Positions 19,195 through 28,330 of a DNA stretch of 42,396 nt are shown in pieces. The notes under the pieces were generated by a model. It did not search any database and was not told the origin of the DNA. It saw nothing but the letters and a program-made list of their open reading frames with translations. The translations under genes and the position numbers were made by a program. The stretch is taken from the IMG/VR virus record IMGVR_UViG_3300035199_000242, positions 1-42,396 of that record; one strand, written 5' to 3'. The first letter of the stretch is position 1. Each line of letters starts with the position of its first letter. The DNA comes from a virus.

Positions 19195-21543
19195 TTACCT
19201 GATGATCTTGTGTCCGGTTATGACAAGGCGGTTGACATGGATTAAGTCGGGGTAGAGCACATCAGACGTATCCAGCAGGGATTTGAACACCACCATATAC
19301 TTGTCATTTGTATTTGGGTTAAAGGATACATGACCATCTATAAGAGGATTTGACTGTGCATACTTGTCTTGCTTCACGAATACAAAAGTCGCACCAACCG
19401 CATTCGTAGCCACGCGCCATTCGCCCATCCTGCTGGCAACCATGTCCACAAGAATCATGAGGTCTATCGTTACCCATAGGTCTGCGTCGGCAAAGGTAAA
19501 GTAATTGCTTGCGTGGTTCCATGTCCATTGGGATGTGGTGACGTTCTGGTATCCTGTGCCGATGTTTGTCCATGTTGTCTTGGTTTCGGTGGAAGAAGTG
19601 AAAGTCTGAGCGAGCTTGCCCAGTTGTTCTCCCCATAGATGTATTCCTCCACCACCGGAATGGTCTTGCAGTCCAACCAAGTCCCTGACCCACTTTGTCG
19701 TAGCGGCGTTGTTGTTGCTCGATGCCGCTGCGGGATTGGGCACGTTGTTCGTCAGTCCACTTACGGTCGAGAACGTGCGCGGCCCTGCCCAGTCGCCTAC
19801 GATTGCGCCAGCGGTGTCAGTAAGCTGCCGTTCATGCAACCTGATCGAGTTGGTGCCGTCAATGTCCTTGAGGAAACCAAGCTGCGGGTTGTATGCGATC
19901 TTGTCGCTTCCGCTCTTGAGCACCGACGCATGAAGCATCTTGATCGACCCCGAAACGGAATGCGTCTCGGCCCAAAGCGTGTGGTTCGTGGACGTGCCTG
20001 ATTCGTAGCCCAGCGCAACGGCAGCGGCGGCAGCAATAATCGCTGCGTTCGTGGCATCGGTAAATGTTGCCTCGTTCGTGTATTCACCCTGCGCGGATCG
20101 GTACACCAACGAATCACCATCCGACTTGGACGACTGATTGATCGTGAACGAATTGGTCCAATGATCTTTCGCCGCATTGTAAGTCATCACCGACCCGTCC
20201 GCAGGTGTGTCTTCGGGTTTCAAGCTGAATGCGTGCGCGGGTGATCCGATGAACGTCACCTCGTTCAACTCCAGAACGTGCGCGATCCGGCTATTGCCCT
20301 GCGTCGTGTCGAGCGCATAACTCGCGCTGCCCATCTTGACGCGGTTGGTGTTCCCTAGTCGCCCAACATCCAGCGCAATGCTATTCGCCCCATGTGCGCC
20401 ACGAACGAACATGGATGCGGTTGGCGATTCGATGTATAGCGGCGCGGTAGACGATAACAGTTCGCCCTTTCCGAGTGTGCTTTCAATAATCAACCCGTCG
20501 CCTGAGTCAGTAGCGATCTTCGCGACCACTCCACCCGTTTGATTACTTGCCCATATCGCGGCATTCAACTGTCCCGCGCCAATCTTGACGACGGTATGAT
20601 CTCCAGCGTTCTGCGTGTTCTCAAATCGGGCCGCGTAATCGTTCCCCCCATCACTCGCAAACTCCACCAGTCGCAAGCCATTGGTGTACCTGCTGCCCGT
20701 TGCCGTTGCGCTTGTCTCGCCAACTGACTGCAAGGTCGGCGCATTGCTTACCGCGACCAGCGCATTGATGTCCGCTTCAAACGTATTACTCGCTGCATTG
20801 AGCGCGATGATGGACGTGTTGAGTGCGTTGGTTATCGACGCTGCCGCACCCTGTATCGCTGCCGTCGTCAATCCGATGGTGTTCGACCCGCTGCGGCCCG
20901 TGCCTGCGAGCGTCAGGTTCCCGCCCGATACGGCGACCCAGTTGGTATACGCCGCGCTGATGGCAGAAGAGTTAATCGTGACCGCGCCGTTGCCCGTCAG
21001 TCCGAATGAGATGTTCGTCCCTGCGCGATACGGCCCATTCGACAACGTGTTCGCGTAAATGCCGACGCTTGCCCAATCTATATTTGTCGAGGTAACAAAC
21101 GCTGCCGCAGTCGTCGATGCGCCCCAGTCCCTCTCGATTGTTAGTGTCCCAAACCCGAACGCGAGGGTCTTTCCAGCCCCATCGTCGATCGCCTCAACTC
21201 GCCACCGGAAAGACCCGTTTGTGTTCAACTGCGCTGGCGTAAACGGAACGAGGATCTGCCCGTTGGTGGCGAGGAAGACGCTACCCGTGACGGTCGATGT
21301 CCACGACAGGTTGGTCGTTGAAAAGTCGAACAGCACCCGATCGACATCGGTCAGGTCTTTGGCGACGCGGTTCTCGTTGAACTTGAAGAGATATTCCCAG
21401 CTTGATAGCTGGACCGCTTTCAGTTGCGTCGGCTTTTGCTGCTGGTTGACATCAAATGTATACCTTTGCCGTGGCGCGACGGCAGCGTGCGAGATAAGCG
21501 CAACGGCAGTGCATAGTAATGAGATGTATACGCCGATTTTCAT
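19195..21543 (-). CDS. Large fibre-like structural protein with signal peptide
   Basis: From the ATG at 21543 (a TTG at 21555 in frame is an alternative) this 782-aa protein begins with a Sec-type signal MKIGVYISLLCTAVALISHA. The next ~120 residues look like an Ig-like/fibronectin-like strand domain (SSWEYLFKFNENRVAKDL, FRWRVEAIDDG). The body is rich in Ala, Thr, Ser and Asn with trimeric-fibre-like repeats (TNALNTSIIALNAASNTFEADINALVAVSNAP). The C-terminal ~170 residues (GGGIHLWGEQLGKLAQTFTSST onward) form a separate beta domain that could bind receptors. It is the likely receptor-binding fibre. The signal peptide is unusual for a virion protein. Confidence 0.7.
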   Translation of the reverse strand: MKIGVYISLLCTAVALISHAAVAPRQRYTFDVNQQQKPTQLKAVQLSSWEYLFKFNENRVAKDLTDVDRVLFDFSTTNLSWTSTVTGSVFLATNGQILVPFTPAQLNTNGSFRWRVEAIDDGAGKTLAFGFGTLTIERDWGASTTAAAFVTSTNIDWASVGIYANTLSNGPYRAGTNISFGLTGNGAVTINSSAISAAYTNWVAVSGGNLTLAGTGRSGSNTIGLTTAAIQGAAASITNALNTSIIALNAASNTFEADINALVAVSNAPTLQSVGETSATATGSRYTNGLRLVEFASDGGNDYAARFENTQNAGDHTVVKIGAGQLNAAIWASNQTGGVVAKIATDSGDGLIIESTLGKGELLSSTAPLYIESPTASMFVRGAHGANSIALDVGRLGNTNRVKMGSASYALDTTQGNSRIAHVLELNEVTFIGSPAHAFSLKPEDTPADGSVMTYNAAKDHWTNSFTINQSSKSDGDSLVYRSAQGEYTNEATFTDATNAAIIAAAAAVALGYESGTSTNHTLWAETHSVSGSIKMLHASVLKSGSDKIAYNPQLGFLKDIDGTNSIRLHERQLTDTAGAIVGDWAGPRTFSTVSGLTNNVPNPAAASSNNNAATTKWVRDLVGLQDHSGGGGIHLWGEQLGKLAQTFTSSTETKTTWTNIGTGYQNVTTSQWTWNHASNYFTFADADLWVTIDLMILVDMVASRMGEWRVATNAVGATFVFVKQDKYAQSNPLIDGHVSFNPNTNDKYMVVFKSLLDTSDVLYPDLIHVNRLVITGHKIIR

Positions 21544-21612
21544 ACGAGCGCGCAAAGTGCGGTTCTTGTTGTCCTCTTTTTCCGTCGATTCTGCAACCTT
21601 CTCCTCGCTATC

Positions 21613-23772
21613 CTATAGCGGATCTTTGCATCTGGTGAACGTAAAGTGCAGTACGCCAGTTGCGATACCCAACTTCCTCCCGAAAAACAGCAGCGACGTT
21701 CCCGTGTGGGATATATGCGTTCTTGCTCTTCCAGAGAAGGAGATGTTTAGGAATGGGTTCTCGATTGGACCGTGGCGATTCGCAGGATCTGTCGCGCTCG
21801 GTCCCGATTGGAACCCTTGACCATTTGTTTGGCCGAGCGCGTTCGTTGACCACCTCCCATATACGTTGGACGACAGGATCGACGGGATGCCCACAGAGTA
21901 GTTGCTCAGTGAGTTTGTGTGCGACACGAACTCCATCTGTCCCGTGCTAGACCCCAGCGTGCGCCACTGCACACCTGTCCACGTGTACGCCGAGGAGTCG
22001 AAATTCGTCCGGTCGTACCACTTGCCGTAATAATCTGCATTGACCACCACCCCTGTCAGGTCGGCGTTGATCACGACACCCACATCACTGTGTGCGATAG
22101 CCGTGTGCGACGTATCAATGGAGGGGATGAGCGGGTGATGATACCTCTGGTATCCGTCGAAGATGTCGAAGTTGCCACGACTGGAAAGGTTTGTGTCAAA
22201 TCGCAGAAACGAATCGAGTTCAAAATGAAACTGCCAAGCGTACTCCCAGCGTGGCACGCTCGCATCTACGTTTGTGGAGACGGCACCGACGAACGATCCA
22301 TCAAACGTGCGCGACGGAAACCAGTTTGTGTAGAAGAACTGGTGCCCGAACGTGGTCTGCGGTAGCCACGGGTCTATCCTGAGCGGAACCCACCCTTCGG
22401 GTATAAAGTCACCCGACGCATTTGTAATCCACGCATCTACGAATGGTTCGGGGGTGTCGTTGCTGTTGTAAGGTTGCGATGAGACAAAATGAAAGTTGTC
22501 GATGGTCGTATAAACGACGTTCGACACGGCATTGGACACGACCGTCTCAAGCGCACTCGCCTGCCCCACAACAGTCGTGAGTGCGTGCAGGATCTTATAC
22601 CGCTCGATCAGGTTGGTCTCATGCAGACGGAACCCGACACCACCGTAGATGGGGATGCCGCTTGTTACATAACTGGTGAATCGGTTGGTGCCGTCGCCGA
22701 TGTCTAGCCTGTCGAACAGTCCTGTAGCAGTGTGATAGACGGGTCCGTTCGTCATGTGCCAGTAATCGACGAAACTCGGAACCAGTGACGTGATGGCAAC
22801 GTCGAACGCATTCCACCAGTTCGTGTCTGGGGTCTGCATCGGCAGCACGTTCTGCCGCACCTCTGAGAAGTACACGGTCGCTGCGCGGATCTCATTCGTA
22901 TCGAGCGAGGCATCGACAGCAGTTACCTCTCCGGCAGGCGAAGGGTAAGTTTGCTCTCTATACCAGTTTGTCGTGCCCTTGAACGTGTTCCACCCATCAG
23001 CATAATATCTTTTCAATCCGCTAAAAATAAGACCAATTACTCCGGTCGGGTAGTCCCATTCCCAGACAGGGTCGATGTTGGTGACGACGGTGTTGGCGAG
23101 AACCTGCGTCGAGAAGGTGACAAACAAATTTTGTATCCTCCACGTGTCAGCTTTCTCGTAGTGCCATGATGGATCGCCATCTACCACCTTACGGTCCTTG
23201 TTCCGAACGTCAAGCAAGACCCAGTTCGTTGACCCTGCGGTCGCTGCGACCGCGCTATTCGTGTAGTAGCCGATGTGCCCGAACAGGGAACCGATCGTGG
23301 TGACAGGAACATTGGTGTGGTCTGCGTACCCTGCGAGCACATAGGTGTTGTTTATACTGCTATCGGAGAACCCCGATGCGGTCAGGTTCGACCATCCTGC
23401 CCAGATGATCTTGCCCGTGTTCATCGTCTCCGTCGTCGAGTAGACGAACGCGAGTGCCGTGTTGGTGACTACAAGGTCGGTCGTGCCAGCATCCTCAAGG
23501 AAGGGAACCATCGTCGGGGGGTTGGTTCCGTTGGGCACGGCATACGTCGTCGAGATGTTGGTGAAGTGCCTGACGGTCAGGGTGGAGATGTTGAGCGTGG
23601 TTGCTGACGCATACTGGATGGCACGGGCGCGCTCCTGCAACCCCTCCGTCAACTCCTGTACGTCAATCGACTGCACGTTGATGCGTGTCGAAACGTAGAT
23701 CGTGGTGCCCGTGATGATCGCGCCACTGGCGACGAGCGTACCGTATCGCAGTTGCTTCCAGTTGATTGCCAT
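21613..23772 (-). CDS. Tail tip/appendage protein with N-terminal membrane helix (719 aa)
   Basis: The 719-aa product begins MAINWKQLRYGTLVASGAIITGTTIYVSTRINVQ, a hydrophobic N-terminal segment that could be a signal anchor. The remainder is beta-rich, with many Thr, Asn, Trp and Tyr residues (TNWYREQTYPSPAGEV, NADLTGVVVNADYYGKWYDR) and no catalytic motif I can recognise. It starts at a TAATG overlap with the previous gene. Position after the tape measure and before the fibre-like gene suggests a tail tip or adhesion protein. No known hub or baseplate signature is seen. Confidence 0.6.
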   Translation of the reverse strand: MAINWKQLRYGTLVASGAIITGTTIYVSTRINVQSIDVQELTEGLQERARAIQYASATTLNISTLTVRHFTNISTTYAVPNGTNPPTMVPFLEDAGTTDLVVTNTALAFVYSTTETMNTGKIIWAGWSNLTASGFSDSSINNTYVLAGYADHTNVPVTTIGSLFGHIGYYTNSAVAATAGSTNWVLLDVRNKDRKVVDGDPSWHYEKADTWRIQNLFVTFSTQVLANTVVTNIDPVWEWDYPTGVIGLIFSGLKRYYADGWNTFKGTTNWYREQTYPSPAGEVTAVDASLDTNEIRAATVYFSEVRQNVLPMQTPDTNWWNAFDVAITSLVPSFVDYWHMTNGPVYHTATGLFDRLDIGDGTNRFTSYVTSGIPIYGGVGFRLHETNLIERYKILHALTTVVGQASALETVVSNAVSNVVYTTIDNFHFVSSQPYNSNDTPEPFVDAWITNASGDFIPEGWVPLRIDPWLPQTTFGHQFFYTNWFPSRTFDGSFVGAVSTNVDASVPRWEYAWQFHFELDSFLRFDTNLSSRGNFDIFDGYQRYHHPLIPSIDTSHTAIAHSDVGVVINADLTGVVVNADYYGKWYDRTNFDSSAYTWTGVQWRTLGSSTGQMEFVSHTNSLSNYSVGIPSILSSNVYGRWSTNALGQTNGQGFQSGPSATDPANRHGPIENPFLNISFSGRARTHISHTGTSLLFFGRKLGIATGVLHFTFTRCKDPL

Positions 23773-24293
23773 TATCCGAGGATCGCGTTGAGATCCCCCA
23801 CGTTAAATGGCTTTGCCTTTGTGAGCGTAATCGCGTCTGTTGCACTGCGCGTAAACTGATACAACCACTGTCGGTACGTCGTTGAATCACTTTTGAACGT
23901 GTCGCGGTCGGTATCGGCGGCAGGAATCGTGAGTGCGGTGCCATTGAACTCGACCCCGATATAGTAGTCATCGGCAGCAGCGGGTAGGGTCACGTTCTGG
24001 TCGGCGAGGTCGAAGTACCCGTTTGCACCCCACTGGACCTCGATGTTCTTGATCGTGACTACATCAGGAGGTGTCCGCGTGTATCCGAACACAAACTTGC
24101 CCCACGGCAGTCCGTCTGGCTCCATCAGCAACCCGTCCTGCGTCAACCACGATTGCCCCCCCGCTACAAACTGCGTGTTATTGAGGATGTGACACAAGCG
24201 GTTGACCACTTGGACGAGCGGTCTCAGTCCCCTCCCGATGGGTCCACCCACCTTCAGTGACGGCAACAGGTATGGTGTGCCGTGTACGCTCAT
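23772..24293 (-). CDS. Tail-tip-region protein (173 aa)
   Basis: A 173-aa protein with an N-terminal Gly/Leu-rich helix (SLKVGGPIGRGLRPLVQVVNRLCHIL) and a beta-rich C-terminal part (VTIKNIEVQWGANGYFDLADQNVTL, DDYYIGVEFNG). It is coupled to its neighbours at both ends by 1-nt stop/start overlaps (TGATG and TAATG). It probably belongs to the distal tail or baseplate. I recognise no family. Confidence 0.55.
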   Translation of the reverse strand: MSVHGTPYLLPSLKVGGPIGRGLRPLVQVVNRLCHILNNTQFVAGGQSWLTQDGLLMEPDGLPWGKFVFGYTRTPPDVVTIKNIEVQWGANGYFDLADQNVTLPAAADDYYIGVEFNGTALTIPAADTDRDTFKSDSTTYRQWLYQFTRSATDAITLTKAKPFNVGDLNAILG

Positions 24294-24706
24294 CAGGAAT
24301 TAACTTCAACAGTGGTCGGGTCAAATGCGTAGCTTGCTTGTACCGACTGCCACGTTTGCGCCTGTCGCACGAAGTCGGTATACGGTGCGTCAACCGCGAT
24401 CTCATCCTGTATGCAAACAAATGGTCGTTGTGTGTCTTCACCCGTACCGTAAAATTCGGTCCACCACTCTGCCCATCGTTCGTAAGTCCCAGTAAAAGCC
24501 CCAATGTCCTCACCCGCTCGGACTGACCCAAGTTCGTCCCCTTGGAGCGGACCAAAGTCGTTGGCAATCAACCTGTGCCGCTTGAAGGTGTACGTCTTCT
24601 GTGCGCGATCCGTTGTCGCTAAAGCGGCATCGCTCTTAAAAAACCGTATCGTGGGAGTTGCTCCCGCGAACTCCCATTTTCCCTCTAGGTAGTCGTCATC
24701 TGCCAT
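24293..24706 (-). CDS. Distal-tail-region protein (137 aa)
   Basis: This 137-aa protein lies directly after the tape measure gene, where siphoviruses encode the distal tail protein. It contains a beta-rich segment (GKWEFAGATPTIRFFKSD, KTYTFKRHRLIANDFGPLQGDELG) and a Trp-rich helix (TGTYERWAEWWTEFYGTG) followed by strands ending AYDFD-like (SYAFDPTTVEV). The family is not recognised. The distal-tail role is inferred from gene order alone. Confidence 0.5.
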   Translation of the reverse strand: MADDDYLEGKWEFAGATPTIRFFKSDAALATTDRAQKTYTFKRHRLIANDFGPLQGDELGSVRAGEDIGAFTGTYERWAEWWTEFYGTGEDTQRPFVCIQDEIAVDAPYTDFVRQAQTWQSVQASYAFDPTTVEVNS

Positions 24707-24721
24707 TATGCCATTCCTTCA

Positions 24722-26626
24722 CTAACGTACAACGGACGAACTGGCCTCCGTTATTGTGACCCCCGACTCTTCAATCTTCACGTAAATCTCATCACCCTTC
24801 GCTCCTGTCGGCTTTTTATTTGCACCCGTCAGCACGTCGCCGAACGCACGATTAAATATCTCGGCCAAGTCCGTTGACTGGAACTTGCCTCCTAGCGCAC
24901 CACCAGCAGTAATACCGTACTGGGCTAATCCCCCCGCAGCTTTACCCCCGTCCGCTTGTCCCTGCGCTTTTCGTGCGGCTAAAATTTGGCGCAGCTTCGG
25001 CGCGAGAGGGCTTTCTCCTTCTATGGCAAGAGCGGTGTTTTTTACCAACTTCCCCCAGTTTTTCAATGCGTCTATAGTCGTATCCGTTTTCATTCCTGCT
25101 GCCAACTCATCCCCGCGCCCCTGCAATTCACGCTTGAGGTTCTCTGCCTCTCTGCGGTCGATTCTCGACTGCTCCAGCTTTCTTTCGTGGATGCCAGAGG
25201 GACCAGTAATTGAGATCCTTTTTTCGCCACGCAATTCGCGCATTGCCTCACGTCTAGCACCTCCCAACGACCACGCTTTTTTCCACCCTTCCGCAATAAG
25301 AAACCCGACAAGCATGGCCCCACGGTATAGCACTTGGAGTAACGCATTCCCCGCATCTCTCCACATTGCGCTCAGAACAACGCTGAATCCACCAAGCACC
25401 ATCTCCCTTTGCGCCTCATCCCCAAAGCGCATCACCTTGATAAAGCCCTCGGTGGCAGTGGCAAACTCTCTCAGCTTGCCCGTCCATCCCGCCAGTCGCT
25501 TGTCAAACCTGTCGCTCTCTGCGAACCCCGCGATTGCTGCTGCCATTCGCGTAATGGCAGGCATGACCGCTACATTCACGACATCGCCCAACCGAACGAG
25601 CACGTTGTGTGCCGATTGAAACAACTTACTCCAGCCGCGAATTTTGTCTACCTTGCCAAAAGCCTTCATCATTTCGTCCACTGACTTTTCCACGAACTCC
25701 ATAGCATCGGCAGTAATGTCGGCACTCTTGCCAGTCAATGCCAATACCGCTGGCAATGCGCGGATGTTCTGGATGAATGCGCTGATCATATCAATGTTCC
25801 CGCCTGCCGCCTCTTCGATCAGCTTGAGCGACTCGACCAATCCGTGTCGCTTTAGCATCTCCCCACCCGTTACCCCCATCTTTTCGTAGAGTGCGGCGAG
25901 TTCGGTGCTTGGGCGCAGCAGGTTGACGATCGCCTGCCGCAGTCCGACCACTGCCTTGTCGGTCTGGATACCCTGCTTTGCGACCGAGGCTATCGCGCCA
26001 CCCAACTCCTCGAATGAGATTCCTGCCTTCGCTGCGAGACCAGTCAACTGACCGATGAACTGCGATAACTCTGGGAACGTCGTCTTGCCCTTATAGATGG
26101 TCGCAAACATGATGTCAGATGCGCGCTGCACGCTCAGATTTGCTCGTCCATACGCATTGGTGACGGTCGTCAAACCGTCCACTGCGGTCTCCACATCCGT
26201 TACGCCAGCAACCGCTGCGCGGGAGGCTACCGTCAGGAATTCGATTGCGTTCTCCCGTGGTACACCTGCCGACAGGACTTGATACAGTCCCCGTGCGAGT
26301 TCGTCTTTCGTCAGTCCGAGTTCCGCACTCAACTCGCGCACATCCTCCGTAAAGGCTGAGATGTCCCCCTTCTGGAGCATTGTGTGGACACGTGCCATCT
26401 GGAGCGCAAAATTCTGCGACTGCTTTACGGTCGCAACCAGACCCGCAACAATCCCGCCACCCGCGAGCATGGAGCGGACGCTGAACATGTGCTTGAACAT
26501 GCCCTTGATCGCTCCGCTTGCCCCCAGCGCGAGTTTCTTGATGCGGCCAAATGCCCTGCTGATCCCATCAAAAGCCTTCTTGTATTTCGACAAGGCTTGA
26601 ATTTTGATTTTAACGCTGCCTGCCAT
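24722..26626 (-). CDS. Tail tape measure protein (TP901-like)
   Basis: This 634-aa protein shows the TP901 tape-measure core: residues ~75-300 include FALQMARVHTMLQKG, VRELSAELGLTKDELARGLYQVLSAGVP, FLTVASRAAVAGVTDVETAVDGLTTVTNAYG, FATIYKGKTTFPELSQFIGQL and GQ-type repeats ending at a QAIVNLL helix. An N-terminal helix with a GASGAIKGMF hydrophobic patch and later hydrophobic helices (AMLVGFLIAEGWKKAW) fit its role in setting tail length and forming the DNA channel. Its modest length predicts a rather short siphovirus tail (roughly 90-100 nm by the usual 1.5 angstrom per residue rule). It lies downstream of tail tube and chaperone-position genes, as expected. Confidence 0.88.
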   Translation of the reverse strand: MAGSVKIKIQALSKYKKAFDGISRAFGRIKKLALGASGAIKGMFKHMFSVRSMLAGGGIVAGLVATVKQSQNFALQMARVHTMLQKGDISAFTEDVRELSAELGLTKDELARGLYQVLSAGVPRENAIEFLTVASRAAVAGVTDVETAVDGLTTVTNAYGRANLSVQRASDIMFATIYKGKTTFPELSQFIGQLTGLAAKAGISFEELGGAIASVAKQGIQTDKAVVGLRQAIVNLLRPSTELAALYEKMGVTGGEMLKRHGLVESLKLIEEAAGGNIDMISAFIQNIRALPAVLALTGKSADITADAMEFVEKSVDEMMKAFGKVDKIRGWSKLFQSAHNVLVRLGDVVNVAVMPAITRMAAAIAGFAESDRFDKRLAGWTGKLREFATATEGFIKVMRFGDEAQREMVLGGFSVVLSAMWRDAGNALLQVLYRGAMLVGFLIAEGWKKAWSLGGARREAMRELRGEKRISITGPSGIHERKLEQSRIDRREAENLKRELQGRGDELAAGMKTDTTIDALKNWGKLVKNTALAIEGESPLAPKLRQILAARKAQGQADGGKAAGGLAQYGITAGGALGGKFQSTDLAEIFNRAFGDVLTGANKKPTGAKGDEIYVKIEESGVTITEASSSVVR

Positions 26627-26629
26627 TGC

Positions 26630-27502
26630 CTACTTCTCTTCCTCGGTCGGTCCCCAGTCCTTCAGCAGTCGGTTGCGGAGGTCGCGCATCTGCTTAATCG
26701 CTGCGATTTTGCGCTGGGATGCTGATGTCGAATGGATCACCTTTTTTCCCGTGTTGCGTGTCATCTGCATCTGTGCGTCTGCTGCTTGGAATTGTCGCTC
26801 GACGAAGTCATCTATCATCGCTGAACACAACCCGATGTCGGCATCCCACATCCAGTATTCGGGACTGTTCCCGTATTCCCTGACAAGGAGACCGACGACC
26901 TCCCCAAACTCGCCAGATGCTCGCGTCGCCTGACACTCTGGGTCGGGGATACAAAGCTGGACGGCATCCATGAGATCGTTCGCGCTGATTTTCAGCCTGC
27001 GTCGCCACTTGTGCATCTTGCTCTCGAACGTCGTCTGGGCACTGATCGAGAGAAGTTCCTCATGGCGATCCGCGCCAAAGGTCAGCGCGAACGCGAGCGC
27101 GCACTGTCGCATGAAGTCGTCGTCTTCGCCGTACCAGTCGGACGGGTAGTCATCGTACCACTGCCCGACACCAATCGTTATTGGGTACAGGGTTACGTCC
27201 CCCGCGACGACGGGCAGCGAAAGCAACCCACCCCCGTCGCGAACGTGCGACTCCGTTTGTAGCTTCGCCAGTTCGTGCGCGTTAAATAACTCGCCGAAGT
27301 CGTCGAGACAAAGGCTATGCCCCGTCTCCTCCAGAACCGTCTCCAGCATCTGCTGCGCTATCGGGTGCAACTGATTTGCGACCACCGCTGCTGGTCTGTT
27401 TGGCGACGTATTCTTCGTATCTCTTTCGGGCGCGCTCGCGGTTTGCTTCGACTCGTTTTCTGCTTTGCTTTCGCCGTTCGTCTTGTCTATTCGGGATTCC
27501 AC
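26630..27502 (-). CDS. Tail-assembly-chaperone-position protein (290 aa)
   Basis: A 290-aa ORF lies between tail tube and tape measure. It starts at GTG 27502 with AAGGGG 9 nt upstream. A TAG lies just before in this frame. Residues 1-60 are disordered-looking, rich in Lys, Ser, Asn and Pro, and are encoded on bases that also encode the 78-aa ORF in another frame. From residue ~45 a folded helical protein follows (HPIAQQMLETVLEETGHSLCLDDFGELF, then DDYPSDWYGEDDDFMRQCALAFALTFG), with a C-terminal basic region (KRKIAAIKQM-like). The position equals lambda G/T, but I see no sequence match to those proteins. Confidence 0.65.
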   Translation of the reverse strand: MESRIDKTNGESKAENESKQTASAPERDTKNTSPNRPAAVVANQLHPIAQQMLETVLEETGHSLCLDDFGELFNAHELAKLQTESHVRDGGGLLSLPVVAGDVTLYPITIGVGQWYDDYPSDWYGEDDDFMRQCALAFALTFGADRHEELLSISAQTTFESKMHKWRRRLKISANDLMDAVQLCIPDPECQATRASGEFGEVVGLLVREYGNSPEYWMWDADIGLCSAMIDDFVERQFQAADAQMQMTRNTGKKVIHSTSASQRKIAAIKQMRDLRNRLLKDWGPTEEEK

Positions 27503-27551
27503 TATGCGCTACCCCTTCTCTGGCTTTAATCTCTTTTATTTTCGTTGCCAT
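27315..27551 (-). CDS. Basic overlapping protein in chaperone position (78 aa)
   Basis: The ATG at 27551 has a strong site (CAGGAGCAACGAC). The product is very basic and helical for ~50 residues (RQDERRKQSRKRVEANRERARKRYEEYVAK) and ends in a Gly/Asp tail (ADAGDGSGGDGA). Its last 188 nt overlap the start of the 290-aa gene on the same strand in a different frame. Moving from this frame into that one would need a +1 or -2 shift. No clear slippery sequence is visible. It may be a separate protein or the N-terminal part of a frameshifted chaperone. Confidence 0.6.
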   Translation of the reverse strand: MATKIKEIKAREGVAHSGIPNRQDERRKQSRKRVEANRERARKRYEEYVAKQTSSGGRKSVAPDSAADAGDGSGGDGA

Positions 27552-27609
27552 GTCGTTGCTCCTGTGGCCGATGGGTTTATCACGATGTCGCTGGTTATGA
27601 AATGAGCAA

Positions 27610-28308
27610 CTACGGCGTCAGATCTATATAGCGATGTGCCGTGATCGCGTAAGAGTCGGGATCGTCGATGGAGTCGCTTGGTCCTTCGGAGTCAATCGTC
27701 CACCCCGTCAACGCGATGACGGAAGGTAAGCCGATGAATTCCAGCGTCAGTTCCGCTTTCGGTGTCAGGTTGCGCCCGACAAAGTGATCTCCACCTTCAT
27801 CCATACGGTCCAGATGCTCCATCGTGCAGGTCAGCGCAGCACTGACTGGGGTGCTGTTTGTCCCCAGCGTCATGCCTGCCCACGTCGGAACCCCGAAACC
27901 AGCGGGTGACGGAATCAAGTCGCCCGTGCCACTGGTCATGTCAGCAGAATCCTGTACGGTGTGCGCGTTCTCTGCGTGATTGTGACCCGTCACATCGACT
28001 GTGGCGTATTCCCCAGCAGAAAAGTTCACCGCGATCTGCGTGATGACCTTTGACGATTCAATTCCCCCAAACGTGGTCAAAAACCCACCGAGCGCGGGTT
28101 CGATGTCAGGCGACGCGGCACAATAATGGTACGACCCCTGATGCTCCGTCGTTGTGTTCAGTCCGCTCGCCTCGCACTGGACATTGCCCTGTGCGTCGCG
28201 TGCCATCGCGCTTTCATGCGATGTGATGCTGCTCGAACTCTGCTCGTGAAAATCAGAACCCAGTCCGAATAGATCACTCGGTTCCCATCCTACTGTTGCG
28301 TCAGCCAT
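27610..28308 (-). CDS. Putative major tail tube protein (232 aa)
   Basis: A 232-aa beta-rich protein without membrane segments (AVNFSAGEYATVDVTGHNHAEN, VSAALTCTMEHLDRMDEGGDHF, KAELTLEFIGLPSVIALTGWTIDSEG), located two genes upstream of the tape measure. It starts after CAGGAGTAGATACA. The run ALTCTMEHL...LTPKAELTLEFIG followed by a C-terminal strand is consistent with a tube-protein beta barrel. Assignment is from gene order and composition, not from a recognised signature. Confidence 0.6.
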   Translation of the reverse strand: MADATVGWEPSDLFGLGSDFHEQSSSSITSHESAMARDAQGNVQCEASGLNTTTEHQGSYHYCAASPDIEPALGGFLTTFGGIESSKVITQIAVNFSAGEYATVDVTGHNHAENAHTVQDSADMTSGTGDLIPSPAGFGVPTWAGMTLGTNSTPVSAALTCTMEHLDRMDEGGDHFVGRNLTPKAELTLEFIGLPSVIALTGWTIDSEGPSDSIDDPDSYAITAHRYIDLTP

Positions 28309-28330
28309 TGTATCTACTCCTGTTCAGTTG

